Notes under the pieces: model-generated
What the model was told of the DNA's origin: nothing
The model's database searches: none
What the model saw: only the letters and a program-made list of their open reading frames with translations
Part shown: in pieces, positions 1 to 9,537 of the stretch
Layout of the letters: each line of letters begins with the position of its first letter
Position numbering within the stretch: position 1 is the first letter of the stretch
Translations under genes and position numbers: made by a program
Assembly (NCBI GenBank): GCA_013298865.1
Contig: JAAFJL010000039.1
Location: 1 to 35,209, forward strand
DNA from: Cytophagales bacterium
GTDB lineage: Bacteria > Bacteroidota > Bacteroidia > Cytophagales > Spirosomataceae
Reading direction: 5' to 3'
DNA length: 35,209 nucleotides

Positions 1-2
1 TT

Positions 3-791
3 GCTCCGTCGATGCGTTGTGTTTTGCATACGAAAAAGGGACAAGTTGAAGGCATTTTCGGTTGGCCAGCCATTCACGTGCGTGAAGCCGCCAAAGATAC
101 TGCCCCAAAAGTGACTGATATTTTTATTGATATTGGTGCTGCCAATAAAAAAGAAGTAGAAGAAATGGGAATTCACGTGGGTACAGTGGCAACATTCTCT
201 GATAGTTTAATGGAACTGAACAATCGCTTTTTTGTAGGGCGTGCATTGGATAACCGCATGGGCGGTTTCATGATTGCGGAAGTTGCCAGAATGTTGAAAG
301 AAAATAATGTTACCTTGCCTTTTACGCTTTATGTGGTGAATGCCGTACAAGAAGAAATTGGTTTGCGTGGAGCAGAAATGATTGTGAAACGCCTGAAACC
401 AGACATGGCAATAGTGACAGACGTAACCCACGACACACAGTCGCCGATGTACAATAAAAAAGAACAAGGAGATTTGAAATGTGGTGGTGGTCCAGTGATT
501 TGTTATGGTCCTGCGGTACAAAATAATGTTCGAGATTTCATTCTTGATGTAGCAGAGAAAAACACGATAGCCATTCAGCGTCAAGCAGTTAGCCGTTCTA
601 CTGGTACAGATACAGACTCGTTTGCTTACGCAACAGAAGGTGTGGCATCAGCATTAATTTCGTTACCTTTGAAATATATGCACACAACCGTAGAGACTGT
701 TCATAAAGAAGATGTACAGGCAGTAATTAGTCTAATTTATCAATCTTTATTAGCACTAAAAGGCGATGAAGACTGGCGGTATATTAAGTAA
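3..791 (+). CDS. M42 family metallopeptidase (aminopeptidase), 5' end cut by window
   Basis: C-terminal three quarters of an M42 (TET/glutamyl aminopeptidase-like) dinuclear-metal exopeptidase, a cytosolic enzyme that removes N-terminal residues from peptides. The frame is open to the window edge, so the true start and the first metal-binding His lie outside. Visible family signatures, in order, are GRALDNRMGG (bridging Asp), QEEIGLRGA (catalytic Glu followed by a metal-ligand Glu), TDVTHDT (metal Asp) and MHTTVETVHKEDV (last metal His). The C-terminus is complete. It is probably unrelated to the RiPP locus: a hairpin repeat and the AraC gene follow. Confidence 0.9.
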   Translation, partial: APSMRCVLHTKKGQVEGIFGWPAIHVREAAKDTAPKVTDIFIDIGAANKKEVEEMGIHVGTVATFSDSLMELNNRFFVGRALDNRMGGFMIAEVARMLKENNVTLPFTLYVVNAVQEEIGLRGAEMIVKRLKPDMAIVTDVTHDTQSPMYNKKEQGDLKCGGGPVICYGPAVQNNVRDFILDVAEKNTIAIQRQAVSRSTGTDTDSFAYATEGVASALISLPLKYMHTTVETVHKEDVQAVISLIYQSLLALKGDEDWRYIK

Positions 792-821
792 AAAATCGTT
801 GATGTTTTAGTATATCCCATT

Positions 822-946
822 TGTCATTGCGAACATAATGAAGCAATCTGTTAGTTTATGAGGAATAAATTTTAAGCCCATTTTGAGGATACTCAAATTT
901 TTATTCCAAAAATCCAACAGATTGCTTCACTACGTTCGCAATGACA
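822..946. repeat. REP/MITE-like long inverted repeat
   Basis: The 32-nt arms 822-853 and 915-946 are reverse complements with three mismatches; their shared core reads GTCATTGCGAAC...GAAGCAATCTGTT. Inner AT-rich arms (about 862-872 and 895-907) also pair, so about 125 bp can fold into one hairpin. I recall similar GTCATTGCGAAC-type palindromes as dispersed extragenic repeats in Bacteroidota genomes. It sits just after the M42 gene and could act as a terminator or 3' RNA stabiliser. No transposase is present. Confidence 0.7.
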
Positions 947-974
947 TCTTTCTAAACATTTTTTCCTCCTAAAA

Positions 975-1979
975 ATGTCCAAAACCCTCTCTGTATCTTC
1001 TTTCAATTTGATTCTTTATACGGCTCAACAAAAGGGTGCTAATTATGATTTATTGTGCCAAAAAGTAGGTTTAACGCCTTCTATGCTACAAAACCCAGAT
1101 GCTCGTCTGCCAATAACACAAGTTCAAAAACTCTGGAAAGAAGCCGTAGTTATGACGGGCGACCCACATTTAGCATTGCACCTCGGCGAGTCTATTAACA
1201 CGATTGGTGTCGGTATTTTGGCTTATGTGATGATGCACTGCCCAACATTGGGAAAAGCCTTAGAAAAACTTTGTCTTTACCAAGATATTGTATGTGATGG
1301 TTCAAAAACTACTATGACCATAGAAGACGATTTGGTGTATTTGAATCTATCCCAATTGAGTGAAGATTTGATTTATCCGTACTACGCTTTCGAATCTGAA
1401 TTATCCATTTATTTTTCAGCAATGAAAGGAATGATTGGCAACTATTTACCACTAAAAGCCGTCCATTTCAACTATCCTCAATACATAGCAATTGAAGAAT
1501 ATTATCGCATTTTTCAGACTGAAAACATAGTCTTTAATAGCCATTTTACTGGAATGGTTTTCGAGAAAAAACATTTAGCAACTCCAATCCTGAATGCTAA
1601 CCCAAGTCTGTTTTCTTTATTTGAAATTCATGCCCAGGAAATTCTAAGTAACTTAAAATCAAACACTTCCATTGCGGAAAAAGTAAAAAAAGAAATCCTT
1701 CTTGAATTAAAAGGAGAAGAACCAACGCTTTTGAAGATTGCTAAAAACTTAGGAATTGGCGTACGTTCAATCCAGATGAAATTAAAAGAAGAAGGAGTCA
1801 CTTTTCAGCAACTCCTTGATGATATTCGTAAAAATTTAGCCACCAAACACCTCAAAGAAGGCAAATTGAGTACAACCGACATTGCGTATCTTTTGGGATA
1901 TTCTGAACCCAGTGTTTTCTTTCGTTCTTTCAAAAAATGGACAGGACAAACGCCTACATTTTATCGAAAATTAGCTTGA
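975..1979 (+). CDS. AraC family transcriptional regulator
   Basis: A 334-aa regulator with an N-terminal arabinose-binding-like domain (roughly residues 15-210, the PF12625 type) and a C-terminal AraC double helix-turn-helix (roughly 235-334). The last part, LGYSEPSVFFRSFKKWTGQ followed by TPTFYRK, matches the conserved end of AraC DNA-binding domains. Length is normal for the family. The ligand and targets are unknown. It converges on the epimerase gene downstream; regulators of this subtype often sit beside oxidoreductases, so that gene is a possible target, but no operator was identified. Confidence 0.9.
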   Translation: MSKTLSVSSFNLILYTAQQKGANYDLLCQKVGLTPSMLQNPDARLPITQVQKLWKEAVVMTGDPHLALHLGESINTIGVGILAYVMMHCPTLGKALEKLCLYQDIVCDGSKTTMTIEDDLVYLNLSQLSEDLIYPYYAFESELSIYFSAMKGMIGNYLPLKAVHFNYPQYIAIEEYYRIFQTENIVFNSHFTGMVFEKKHLATPILNANPSLFSLFEIHAQEILSNLKSNTSIAEKVKKEILLELKGEEPTLLKIAKNLGIGVRSIQMKLKEEGVTFQQLLDDIRKNLATKHLKEGKLSTTDIAYLLGYSEPSVFFRSFKKWTGQTPTFYRKLA

Positions 1980-2074
1980 TAAATTATCCACCACAAAGGT
2001 ATAAAAGACATAAAAATTTTAAAATTCAACATAATTTAGGCAAACACAACTGATAACTGTTAATTGATAACTGT

Positions 2075-3019
2075 TCACTGATTTCTGAACCAATTTAAAG
2101 TCTCCGTAATTGCCTCATTCAGAGGGGTTTCCTTGAAATCTGGAAATAGTTTTCTCACTTTTGTATCATCCAGAATTACCGTTCCTTCAAAAAGATATAG
2201 CATTTCCTTTACTTCTTTCATCATGGGCATGAACAGTCCTAAAACACTAAATAGCCATTTGGGATGTACCGTAATTTTCTCTGGGGCATTTGCAGTACGA
2301 GAAATTTGATTGAGAAAACCTCTGATTGTTGGATGAATTTGTCCGCCATAATTGTATTTTTCATAAGGCTTTTCTACCCCTTTTTGCATCAAACGAACCA
2401 TAATTTCTGCCGCATCTTTCGTAAAAACCATTTGGTGAGGAATGTCAACCGTAACAATATACGGAAGAGATTTTCCTTTTAGAGCATTTTCAAAAATGGG
2501 TTTTACGCCTTCATTCAGCACATTTGGACCCCAAAAGTCAGGCAAACAAACATTCAAAACTTGGCATTTACCCGAAAGTGCGGCGTCAGAAAGCATTTTT
2601 TCTAACTCAACTCGTAATGCCCCCTTACGAGTACACGGATTTTGCGGAGAATCCTCCTTGATGAGGGATAAGTTTCCATAATTATAGACATTTCCTGGAA
2701 AAATAATCATGGCTTTGTTCAAAGAAGCCGCTTCGATAACTTTCTGAGTTGCCGAGTCCATATTACCAAACCATTGGTTATATGGATAATTAATACCATG
2801 AAAAATGTATTTTTTATTGGCTGAGATTTTCTTCAAAAGTTCCAAATCCTGCACATCACCCTTGATAATTTCGATGATTGGATTATTTTTGAAGAGTTTA
2901 TTCGCCTTTTCAGTATCACGAACTAAAACCGTGAATGGGATATTTTTCGAGCTTAGATTTTCAGCAAAAGCATAGCCAATACTACCCGTAGCACCAAGAA
3001 TTAAGATTTCTGATTTCAT
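2075..3019 (-). CDS. NAD-dependent epimerase/dehydratase (extended SDR) family protein
   Basis: A 314-aa Rossmann-fold protein starting MKSEILILGATGSIG, with the GATGSIG nucleotide-binding glycine motif near residue 10. It shows SDR features such as a VLVRD segment after beta-2 and YGGQ later on. I chose the ATG at 3019. An ATG at 3046 in the same frame would add nine residues (MCHNLNTNT) with no recognisable function. Substrate is unknown; the family acts on nucleotide sugars and other small molecules. It is convergent with the AraC gene and separated from the RiPP operon by a weak terminator, so it is probably not part of that pathway. Confidence 0.85.
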   Translation of the reverse strand: MKSEILILGATGSIGYAFAENLSSKNIPFTVLVRDTEKANKLFKNNPIIEIIKGDVQDLELLKKISANKKYIFHGINYPYNQWFGNMDSATQKVIEAASLNKAMIIFPGNVYNYGNLSLIKEDSPQNPCTRKGALRVELEKMLSDAALSGKCQVLNVCLPDFWGPNVLNEGVKPIFENALKGKSLPYIVTVDIPHQMVFTKDAAEIMVRLMQKGVEKPYEKYNYGGQIHPTIRGFLNQISRTANAPEKITVHPKWLFSVLGLFMPMMKEVKEMLYLFEGTVILDDTKVRKLFPDFKETPLNEAITETLNWFRNQ

Positions 3020-3079
3020 TGTATTTGTGTTTAAATTATGACACAAATTTTGCAGAAATCATCAGAAAACTCTCTGACC

Positions 3080-3107
3080 AAAAACGCAAGAAAAATGACG
3101 TTTTGCG
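3080..3107 (-). terminator. Weak hairpin-plus-T-run terminator after the RiPP operon
   Basis: On the minus strand a 5-bp stem, CGCAA (3107-3103) with TTGCG (3089-3085), is followed by five T residues at 3084-3080. It is the only terminator-like structure just after the HlyD gene, the last gene of the long minus-strand RiPP locus. The stem is short, so it may be leaky and could let some transcripts run into the epimerase gene. Confidence 0.4.
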
Positions 3108-3128
3108 AAAAAGGTTATAGGCTTAATT

Positions 3129-3848
3129 TTAGAATAATGTTCCAAAAATACGTTGTGACAATCTTTTGTCGTCCAACATAATTTCCGCTGAACCTTGCAA
3201 CAGAGGCTGTATGGGCAATGTTTTGCCAACATTTGTTACTAAACCATTGGTTAGTTTCACGTTGGCTCTGTAATAATTATCTATCGAAACAGGCACCATT
3301 TCTGTAATTTCTCCTTCTAAGAACCCGAATTCATCGTGCGGGTAAGCATCCAAACGTACCAAAACACGTTGCCCTTTCTTGACTTTCCCAGCACCATTAA
3401 TTGGTAATTTTAGCTGAACTTCAAAATTATTTACCTTTGGTACAACCAATAACATCCATGCTTTAGGATTATTATCAACTCCTTTCAATAGATAAGTTCT
3501 ACCAGAAACTCTTGCTTTTAGTACATTAACTTTCTGATTTTTAGGGTCGTTCTCTAAAACCAACGTATCGCCTACCACCACATTCTGAGCATCCTTTACC
3601 ATTGGTTCATACGTAACGGAAGGGTCAGTAGTGAACCAAGTAACTTTCTGAGGTTGTTCACGAGCATTAATCAAAGCCTTTGCTGTGAGGCTATCTGGGT
3701 ATTGAATCATAACAGAAGTCATCAGAATAATGACTAATGAAACAATAATGATGGAAACGCCCCATCTGATAACCCAATTAGGAATGTAGCCAATGATTTC
3801 CTGCATCTCATCGCTACGGTCTGGAATATTTAAAGTTATATCTGGCAT
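3129..3848 (-). CDS. Short HlyD-type membrane fusion/adaptor protein of the peptide exporter
   Basis: A 239-aa inner-membrane-anchored periplasmic adaptor. It has a cytoplasmic N-terminus, one transmembrane helix (about residues 28-48: WGVSIIIVSLVIILMTSVMI), a YPDSLTAKALI strand, and C-terminal beta domains including GQRVLVRLDAYPHDEFGFLEG, typical of HlyD/MFP proteins next to C39 exporters in Bacteroidota. The usual length is about 400-440 aa. The long alpha-helical hairpin is absent: the chain goes from the first lipoyl-like half (GDTLVLEND) straight to VSGRTYLLKG. The frame is continuous with no frameshift. It follows the C39 ABC gene by 65 bp. No TolC-like outer-membrane partner is encoded in the window. 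Confidence 0.8.
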   Translation of the reverse strand: MPDITLNIPDRSDEMQEIIGYIPNWVIRWGVSIIIVSLVIILMTSVMIQYPDSLTAKALINAREQPQKVTWFTTDPSVTYEPMVKDAQNVVVGDTLVLENDPKNQKVNVLKARVSGRTYLLKGVDNNPKAWMLLVVPKVNNFEVQLKLPINGAGKVKKGQRVLVRLDAYPHDEFGFLEGEITEMVPVSIDNYYRANVKLTNGLVTNVGKTLPIQPLLQGSAEIMLDDKRLSQRIFGTLF

Positions 3849-3913
3849 GGCTGATTCGATGATTGATTTTCGTTTTCGATGTTTGTTAGGGACTATGAAG
3901 AGGGAATTTGGAC

Positions 3914-6217
3914 CTACGCTGCTAATTCTAATTGATTTTTGACTAACTCAAAATATGCTCCACGCTGGGCAGTAAGTTCTTTATGGCTTCCAATCTCTTT
4001 AATTTCGCCATTTTCTAACATAATAATCTGGTCTGCATTTTTCACGGTACTCAATCTATGGGCAATTACGACTACGGTTCGACCTTTGAAAAACTGATCA
4101 AGATTTTCCATGATAACTCTTTCATTATTGGCATCCAAAGCACTGGTTGCTTCATCAAAGAAAATATACTTAGGATTTTTATAAACCGCACGAGCTATAA
4201 AAATTCGTTGGCGTTGTCCTCCACTCAATCCTGAACCCGAACGTCCAATTTTTGTAGCAAAACCCAAAGGAAGTTTTTTAAGGTAATCTCCTAAATTAGC
4301 TACTCTCACTGCATCCAGAAGGCGATTTTCGTCAATTTTCTGCCCATCAACGGCTATATTTCTGGCAATTGTATCCGAAAAAATATAGCCTTCTTGCATG
4401 ACAGTTCCACAGTCATTTCGCCAATTTTTTGCAGACAAATCCATTAAATTTGAGCCATTAACAAAAATATCACCTTCGGCAAGTCCATAAAATTTAAGGA
4501 GTAGTTTTAAAAGAGTCGTTTTTCCTGAACCACTCGTACCGACGATTGCCGTAACTTTTCCTTCAGGAATTGCCATCGTGAGATTCTTTAAAATCAACTG
4601 AGAATGAGGTCCACCGTAACGAAATGACACATTTTTAAGAAATAATCCTCTACTTCTGGTTTGATTCAAATGATTGAGAATCAAAGTATCATCCTCATGG
4701 TCTTCTATGTTTACGATATTATCATCCAAAACTTCATTTAATTTTCCGAAAGTATAATCCTCCTCCAATTCTTCATTGGGTTTATTGTGAATTTCTCCAA
4801 GACGTTCTAAACTAATTTTTGCATCTTGAATACTGCGGATAAATGTCATTAATTGGCTTAAAGGTCCATTCATTTGTCCGATAATATAAGATATGCTGAG
4901 CATCACTCCAAGCGTAATTTTATTGTCAATCACCTGTGTGGCAGCAACATACGAGATTAAAATATTTTTCAATTGGGTAAAAAATGTAGAACCCATTTCC
5001 TGATACTGTTCCAAAGCAAGGCTTTTGATATTGATTTTGAACAATTTTGCCTGAATCCTTTCCCAATCCCAACGCCGAGCTTTTTCACAATTATTCAATT
5101 TTATTTCCTGCATACCCGTAATCAACTCATAAATACTATCTTGGTTCTCTCGCATTCTTTGAAAACGATTATAATCCAAATCTTTTCTTTGTTTCAAGAA
5201 GATTGTTATCCATAAAATTGAGAGAGTACTCCCTACGACGAAAATTCCGAGCAACGTTGTGCTATAAACACCCAATACGATAGAGAAAATGACGAGATTA
5301 ATTATTGAGAAGAAAGTATTTAAGGTCGTTCCTGTAAGAAAAGTTTCTATACGATGGTGATCCTGAATACGCTGCGTGATGTCTCCTATATTCTTAGTTT
5401 CGTAGAAATTGATAGGTAATTTCATCAATTTTACCAAGAAGTTAGAAATAATCGTGACGCTTACCCTTGCACTAATATGCAGTAAAATCCAATTCCGAAT
5501 CATATCCACAGCGACACCTCCAAAGAAAAGAAGCAACTGAGAAATCAGAATCAAGTGAATAAAACTAACATTGTGGCGGTGAATACCGAAGTCAACCAAA
5601 CTTTGCGTCAAGAAAGGAAAAATCATACTCAGGATACTCCCGAAAACCATTCCCAAAAAGACCTGAAATAAGTATTTTTTGTACGGAAGCAAATAATTAA
5701 TCAGGAATTTAAAGCCCGTTTTGTCATCAGGTTTATTCTCTTCTTGCTGATAGAACTCAGGCGTAGGTTCAAGCAACAAGGCAATTCCTTTATTATTGCC
5801 ATCACTTGCCCAGCATTTCAAAAAGGTAGCTTTATCCACCACTACCAAATCATGCCCAGGGTCTGCGACCACAAATTTATCCTCTTTACTAACCCAAGGC
5901 AAAAACGACCAAACGCTTTTACGAATGTCGTATAAAACCACAAAATGCTCCTGATTCCAGTGCAAAATTGCAGGCAGAGGAGCTTCCTCAACCAACTGAC
6001 GATAGGCAATCTTAACTTTCAGAGATTTTAGTCCAATTTTCTCTGCACCCTCGCTAATACCCTGCAAACTGACACCAGAGCGAGTAATATAGCAATTAGC
6101 ACGAAGAAAATCCAAGGAAAAATCTTTCCCATAGAAAGTAGAAACCATCCTAAGACAAGTCGGTCCACAATCCATAAAGTCAAGTTGACGAAAGAATTTG
6201 TATTTTGAGAGGTTCAT
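3914..6217 (-). CDS. Peptidase C39 domain ABC transporter (bacteriocin-type processing exporter)
   Basis: A 767-aa PCAT-type exporter predicted to cut leader peptides after Gly-Gly and move the core across the inner membrane. The N-terminal C39 peptidase (1-150) has the oxyanion Gln11, catalytic Cys17 in DFMDCGPTCL, His91 in NQEHFVVLYD and Asp119 in VADPGHD. A six-helix membrane domain covers about 165-465. The ATPase has Walker A GTSGSGKTT (about 560), signature LSGGQRQR (about 664), Walker B YIFFDEATSALD and the H-loop IAHRLSTV. An acidic linker (about 475-515) lies between them. It is 4 bp after LanB. The GG ends of all precursor leaders in this locus make it the likely common protease and exporter. 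Confidence 0.95.
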   Translation of the reverse strand: MNLSKYKFFRQLDFMDCGPTCLRMVSTFYGKDFSLDFLRANCYITRSGVSLQGISEGAEKIGLKSLKVKIAYRQLVEEAPLPAILHWNQEHFVVLYDIRKSVWSFLPWVSKEDKFVVADPGHDLVVVDKATFLKCWASDGNNKGIALLLEPTPEFYQQEENKPDDKTGFKFLINYLLPYKKYLFQVFLGMVFGSILSMIFPFLTQSLVDFGIHRHNVSFIHLILISQLLLFFGGVAVDMIRNWILLHISARVSVTIISNFLVKLMKLPINFYETKNIGDITQRIQDHHRIETFLTGTTLNTFFSIINLVIFSIVLGVYSTTLLGIFVVGSTLSILWITIFLKQRKDLDYNRFQRMRENQDSIYELITGMQEIKLNNCEKARRWDWERIQAKLFKINIKSLALEQYQEMGSTFFTQLKNILISYVAATQVIDNKITLGVMLSISYIIGQMNGPLSQLMTFIRSIQDAKISLERLGEIHNKPNEELEEDYTFGKLNEVLDDNIVNIEDHEDDTLILNHLNQTRSRGLFLKNVSFRYGGPHSQLILKNLTMAIPEGKVTAIVGTSGSGKTTLLKLLLKFYGLAEGDIFVNGSNLMDLSAKNWRNDCGTVMQEGYIFSDTIARNIAVDGQKIDENRLLDAVRVANLGDYLKKLPLGFATKIGRSGSGLSGGQRQRIFIARAVYKNPKYIFFDEATSALDANNERVIMENLDQFFKGRTVVVIAHRLSTVKNADQIIMLENGEIKEIGSHKELTAQRGAYFELVKNQLELAA

Positions 6218-6221
6218 TGGA

Positions 6222-9200
6222 TTAAATAGTTAAAACTTGCTCTGGAAAATCTAATTTTATTTTTTCTGTACTCTTTGACATTCTGGCAATTTTAGACTGA
6301 TAATATTTGTCTAAAAAATAATAAATTACTAACTCATGTTTCCTATTATCTGTCAGAAACAGCCTATTCATAAACATATGAATATAACTTGGCAAGAGTA
6401 TCTCATGACTTAGTGTTGCAGGATTCTCTATTTGTTTTTCCCGTAAATTTCTATCAATAATTCTTAATGACTCCGAACGTGCATTAAAATAAGCAATAGC
6501 GGGTTCTATTTCTTCTGAATCTTGTTTAGGGTCAAGGATTTTTTCGATACTTTCTCTCTCTACACGATACTTATCATTAAGCTGGTGTCTCAATTTATCT
6601 CCTCCTCTAAACTCTTGAAAAAAGCCTTCTCTTATATCAGACATTAATTTTAATTTTGAATAAATATCATAGCCAAAATCATCAAGTAGCATATCTAAGC
6701 CTCTCAAACCAAACATCCATCTATATTTTTCACCTGCATCACCTTCTATCAGAGACAGTACTCCCGCAATGGCTTTGCTATCTTGAAAAAAAACAGATTC
6801 GCTCAACTCCATGGTATTATTACCATATCTTTCTATTTCACGTTGATAAGTATCCGTTTGTATTTTAAAAATGATGCCTTCATTCAAATAATCTTTTATT
6901 GTTTCGTGGAGTCTATTTAAAACTATTCCTATGAAATCTGGTCTTTTTGAATTTAAGAATCTTAGTCTCAAATGCTTGTCTGAATCTTCATATCGAATAA
7001 AAAACCATTTCTCAATGACTCCTTCTTCGAGTAGTTCATTCGTTAAAGGGAAAATATCTTCACTAAGAATCTTATCTAAAGACTTAACGCCACCGTATAA
7101 TTTTACATAAAGCCATTCGCTACCTATGTTGAAAGTTCTTTGAATAGGCAATTCGTAATGTTTAGTAATATTTTCAATTACGGGTAGATTAGTTGTAACA
7201 GTCTTTGTTTTCTTATAATTAATCGGAATAATTACTTCGTTACAAAACTTTTGTCCCTCATTTTTTATGTAGCAATCTTCTGGATTTGATAAAAATTCAT
7301 GCAGAATCACATCGGACTGAGCCAATTTTTCAAAGAAAATTCTACGCCCTACGCTTGTTTCAAGATCAACTAATAATTCATTATCTCCTTCAGCAATAAA
7401 GCAAGATTGAGGCAAATTTTGCTCTAATACTATTTTTTTGATTGATGAGTCAATAAAGGATTCATTAGTATTTTTAGAAAAACTTAATTGCTTCTTTACG
7501 AACCATTTTGCAGGACTAAGAATTATATTTTCAAATTCTACTCTTGGCAAAAATGGCTTATTCTCCATCATTCCCCAATTCCAATAAATATCCATATTGA
7601 TATTTTGAAACTGTAAATCACATAAGAATTTATAGATAGAAAGTCCTCTTACATAATTATGAGCAGTCGTTAGACGAGGAATTACGTACTTATTCAGTCT
7701 TTTAGAGCGTAATCTAATTTTACCATATTTTACACTCACCATCAAATCCTCCAAGTCGATTTGCTTATTTTTTTCTACTGATGAATGTCCCAGATAGGGG
7801 ATTTCATACTCACGCAAGGTTGGACGCATAAGAATGTTACCTACCCTTGATTCAGGTAAATGCACAACCTCTGCCAAAATAGTATCTTGGTATTCTTCTT
7901 GTTCGTGTTGTAAAGACTCTCTCACTTTTTCAGTTAATTCTTTATCCCCATGACAAAAACGAGCCAATAAATTTCCACTCGAAGGACCAGAGAAGGCTTT
8001 CATATAAAATTTAAAATCCCCAGAATCCATTGCTTCAATATTTTCAGAAAGTAATGTTCCCAATAAATAAGTACTTGCAGGTACTCCCCAAGTTTCTGAT
8101 TTATCTTTTTCGGTTACAGAATCAATATCTGCTTGAGATAGGGTTACAGAATTACTTTTTGTGGAAATTGCTTCTTCATATTTTTTCAGCACTAAATCAC
8201 TGATAGCATTCCATCTAATTTTCTTGTTATCGGTCTCTTTTTTATCAATAATTATGTTATCCACCAAGGGCATATTTGCACCTTTTCCTTTTTGCAATTT
8301 GCCATAACCTACGCCTCCTTCACTATCCAAGGCAATCAAAAGTGGTATTTCTTGCTCTTCGTATCGTTCGGAGAATGCCTTTTGAAAGGATTCTAAATTA
8401 GCGTGTTCAAATTTTCTGCGAAGTTTCAATAAAGATTGTAATTGTTGAAGAAGTCGTTGAACAACTTTATCACTCAAATTATTCTGAGTGGTTTTAAAGA
8501 ACAAATCTGTTTGCACTAAATCTTTACTACTGGTTGTCTTGAAATTTTCATCAATCGCAATTTTTATGGCTTTATATCGAAATAAATCATCGCTTTTTTT
8601 ATCCAATAATTCTTGAATAATACTAAGTTTTTCAACGATACCCTCTGCATCAGGAATAGACTTCAAACGATTCATCAGCACCTTAAAAAACTCATCTCCC
8701 GTAACGGTTGGTTCTAATTCGCTCACTAATACTTGGTTACGGATGAGTTTTTCAACAAAAGAAATAGCCGTAGCTTGATTGACGTTTCTATCAATCAATG
8801 AATCTGCTAATTCAGATAATAAAACACCACTTTGAGCATCAAGAACTACTTTCTCTAAATATTTAGAAGAATTGATAGAAGTTAAAAAATAACTTCTATG
8901 CTTATTTTTTAGACGATGTTGGGCGTAACGATAAGCGTTCCCAACTTTATAGAGACTACTATTGAGGTAATATTTTAGTTGCGATTTTACCTCAGGAAGA
9001 TTAGTAATGTATTCCGTCAATTCTGCAACATAGTTCATATCAAGCCGAGAATGCTTATGATATTTTTGAAATTCATCGAAGGATATTTCAGTAGATTTTT
9101 CAGAAATATTCCCCAGAGTAGAACCCGCAAAAAGCCCGTAAGGCGTACAGCGAGTACACATACGGACGTAGTATTTGTAAAGCGAAGCCGCTAATTTAGA

Positions 9201-9440
9201 AACTTCTTTTTCATTGATGAGTGTACCATCTTGCCATTTTTGAAACTCTTGGAACAACTCAGGTGATGCCACGTAAATAGCTTCTTGATAAAAAGGCTGA
9301 CTAAATATTTCCTTCATGCAGATTTCCAACGATTTTTCTTTTAAATCTTTGTTCAATGACAAAAGATTTTCAACAGAAACCACTGGCATTCTGAGCAGAT
9401 AGAAATCATTGTATGAAAGAAAAGTATTCATCAGCTTCAA
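6222..9440 (-). CDS. lanB: Full-length class I lanthipeptide dehydratase (LanB)
   Basis: A 1072-aa LanB, with glutamylation and elimination domains in one chain. The family uses glutamyl-tRNA to activate Ser/Thr of a leader-bearing peptide and then eliminates glutamate to give Dha/Dhb. The glutamylation motif RMCTRCTPYGLFAG (about 93-106) keeps Arg93, Arg97 and Thr99, the counterparts of NisB Arg83/Arg87/Thr89. The SpaB_C elimination domain has HLRLRF (Arg825, Arg827), TYQREIERYG (Arg867) and His1021 in YIHMFMNRLF, matching NisB Arg784/786/826 and His961. So both half-reactions appear intact. This differs from the split LanB I recall for Bacteroidota pinensins. A second in-frame ATG lies three codons in. 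The gene directly follows the precursor array. Confidence 0.95.
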   Translation of the reverse strand: MKLMNTFLSYNDFYLLRMPVVSVENLLSLNKDLKEKSLEICMKEIFSQPFYQEAIYVASPELFQEFQKWQDGTLINEKEVSKLAASLYKYYVRMCTRCTPYGLFAGSTLGNISEKSTEISFDEFQKYHKHSRLDMNYVAELTEYITNLPEVKSQLKYYLNSSLYKVGNAYRYAQHRLKNKHRSYFLTSINSSKYLEKVVLDAQSGVLLSELADSLIDRNVNQATAISFVEKLIRNQVLVSELEPTVTGDEFFKVLMNRLKSIPDAEGIVEKLSIIQELLDKKSDDLFRYKAIKIAIDENFKTTSSKDLVQTDLFFKTTQNNLSDKVVQRLLQQLQSLLKLRRKFEHANLESFQKAFSERYEEQEIPLLIALDSEGGVGYGKLQKGKGANMPLVDNIIIDKKETDNKKIRWNAISDLVLKKYEEAISTKSNSVTLSQADIDSVTEKDKSETWGVPASTYLLGTLLSENIEAMDSGDFKFYMKAFSGPSSGNLLARFCHGDKELTEKVRESLQHEQEEYQDTILAEVVHLPESRVGNILMRPTLREYEIPYLGHSSVEKNKQIDLEDLMVSVKYGKIRLRSKRLNKYVIPRLTTAHNYVRGLSIYKFLCDLQFQNINMDIYWNWGMMENKPFLPRVEFENIILSPAKWFVKKQLSFSKNTNESFIDSSIKKIVLEQNLPQSCFIAEGDNELLVDLETSVGRRIFFEKLAQSDVILHEFLSNPEDCYIKNEGQKFCNEVIIPINYKKTKTVTTNLPVIENITKHYELPIQRTFNIGSEWLYVKLYGGVKSLDKILSEDIFPLTNELLEEGVIEKWFFIRYEDSDKHLRLRFLNSKRPDFIGIVLNRLHETIKDYLNEGIIFKIQTDTYQREIERYGNNTMELSESVFFQDSKAIAGVLSLIEGDAGEKYRWMFGLRGLDMLLDDFGYDIYSKLKLMSDIREGFFQEFRGGDKLRHQLNDKYRVERESIEKILDPKQDSEEIEPAIAYFNARSESLRIIDRNLREKQIENPATLSHEILLPSYIHMFMNRLFLTDNRKHELVIYYFLDKYYQSKIARMSKSTEKIKLDFPEQVLTI

Positions 9441-9495
9441 TATTTTTATTTGTCGATAGAAAGTACTATTTTTATCTAAATTTAAAAGTGAACTT

Positions 9496-9528
9496 AAAAT
9501 GGTCAGCCTCGTTGGGGCTGACTATTTT
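9496..9528 (-). terminator. Intercistronic hairpin between the last precursor and lanB
   Basis: Arms 9502-9508 and 9516-9522 form a perfect 7-bp stem (GTCAGCC/GGCTGAC), extended after one mismatch by AAAAT/ATTTT, with a 7-nt loop. On the minus strand it ends in ATTTT. It lies between the stop of the last precursor (9538) and the lanB start (9440). It is probably a partial terminator or an RNA-processing/stability stem that lowers lanB expression relative to the peptides. Confidence 0.6.
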
Positions 9529-9537
9529 GTTTTATGC

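Noticed and set aside
2045..2085. Short direct repeat (GATAACTGTT) between the AraC and epimerase genes
   Set aside because: Two short AT-rich copies only; no promoter, operator or hairpin could be supported.
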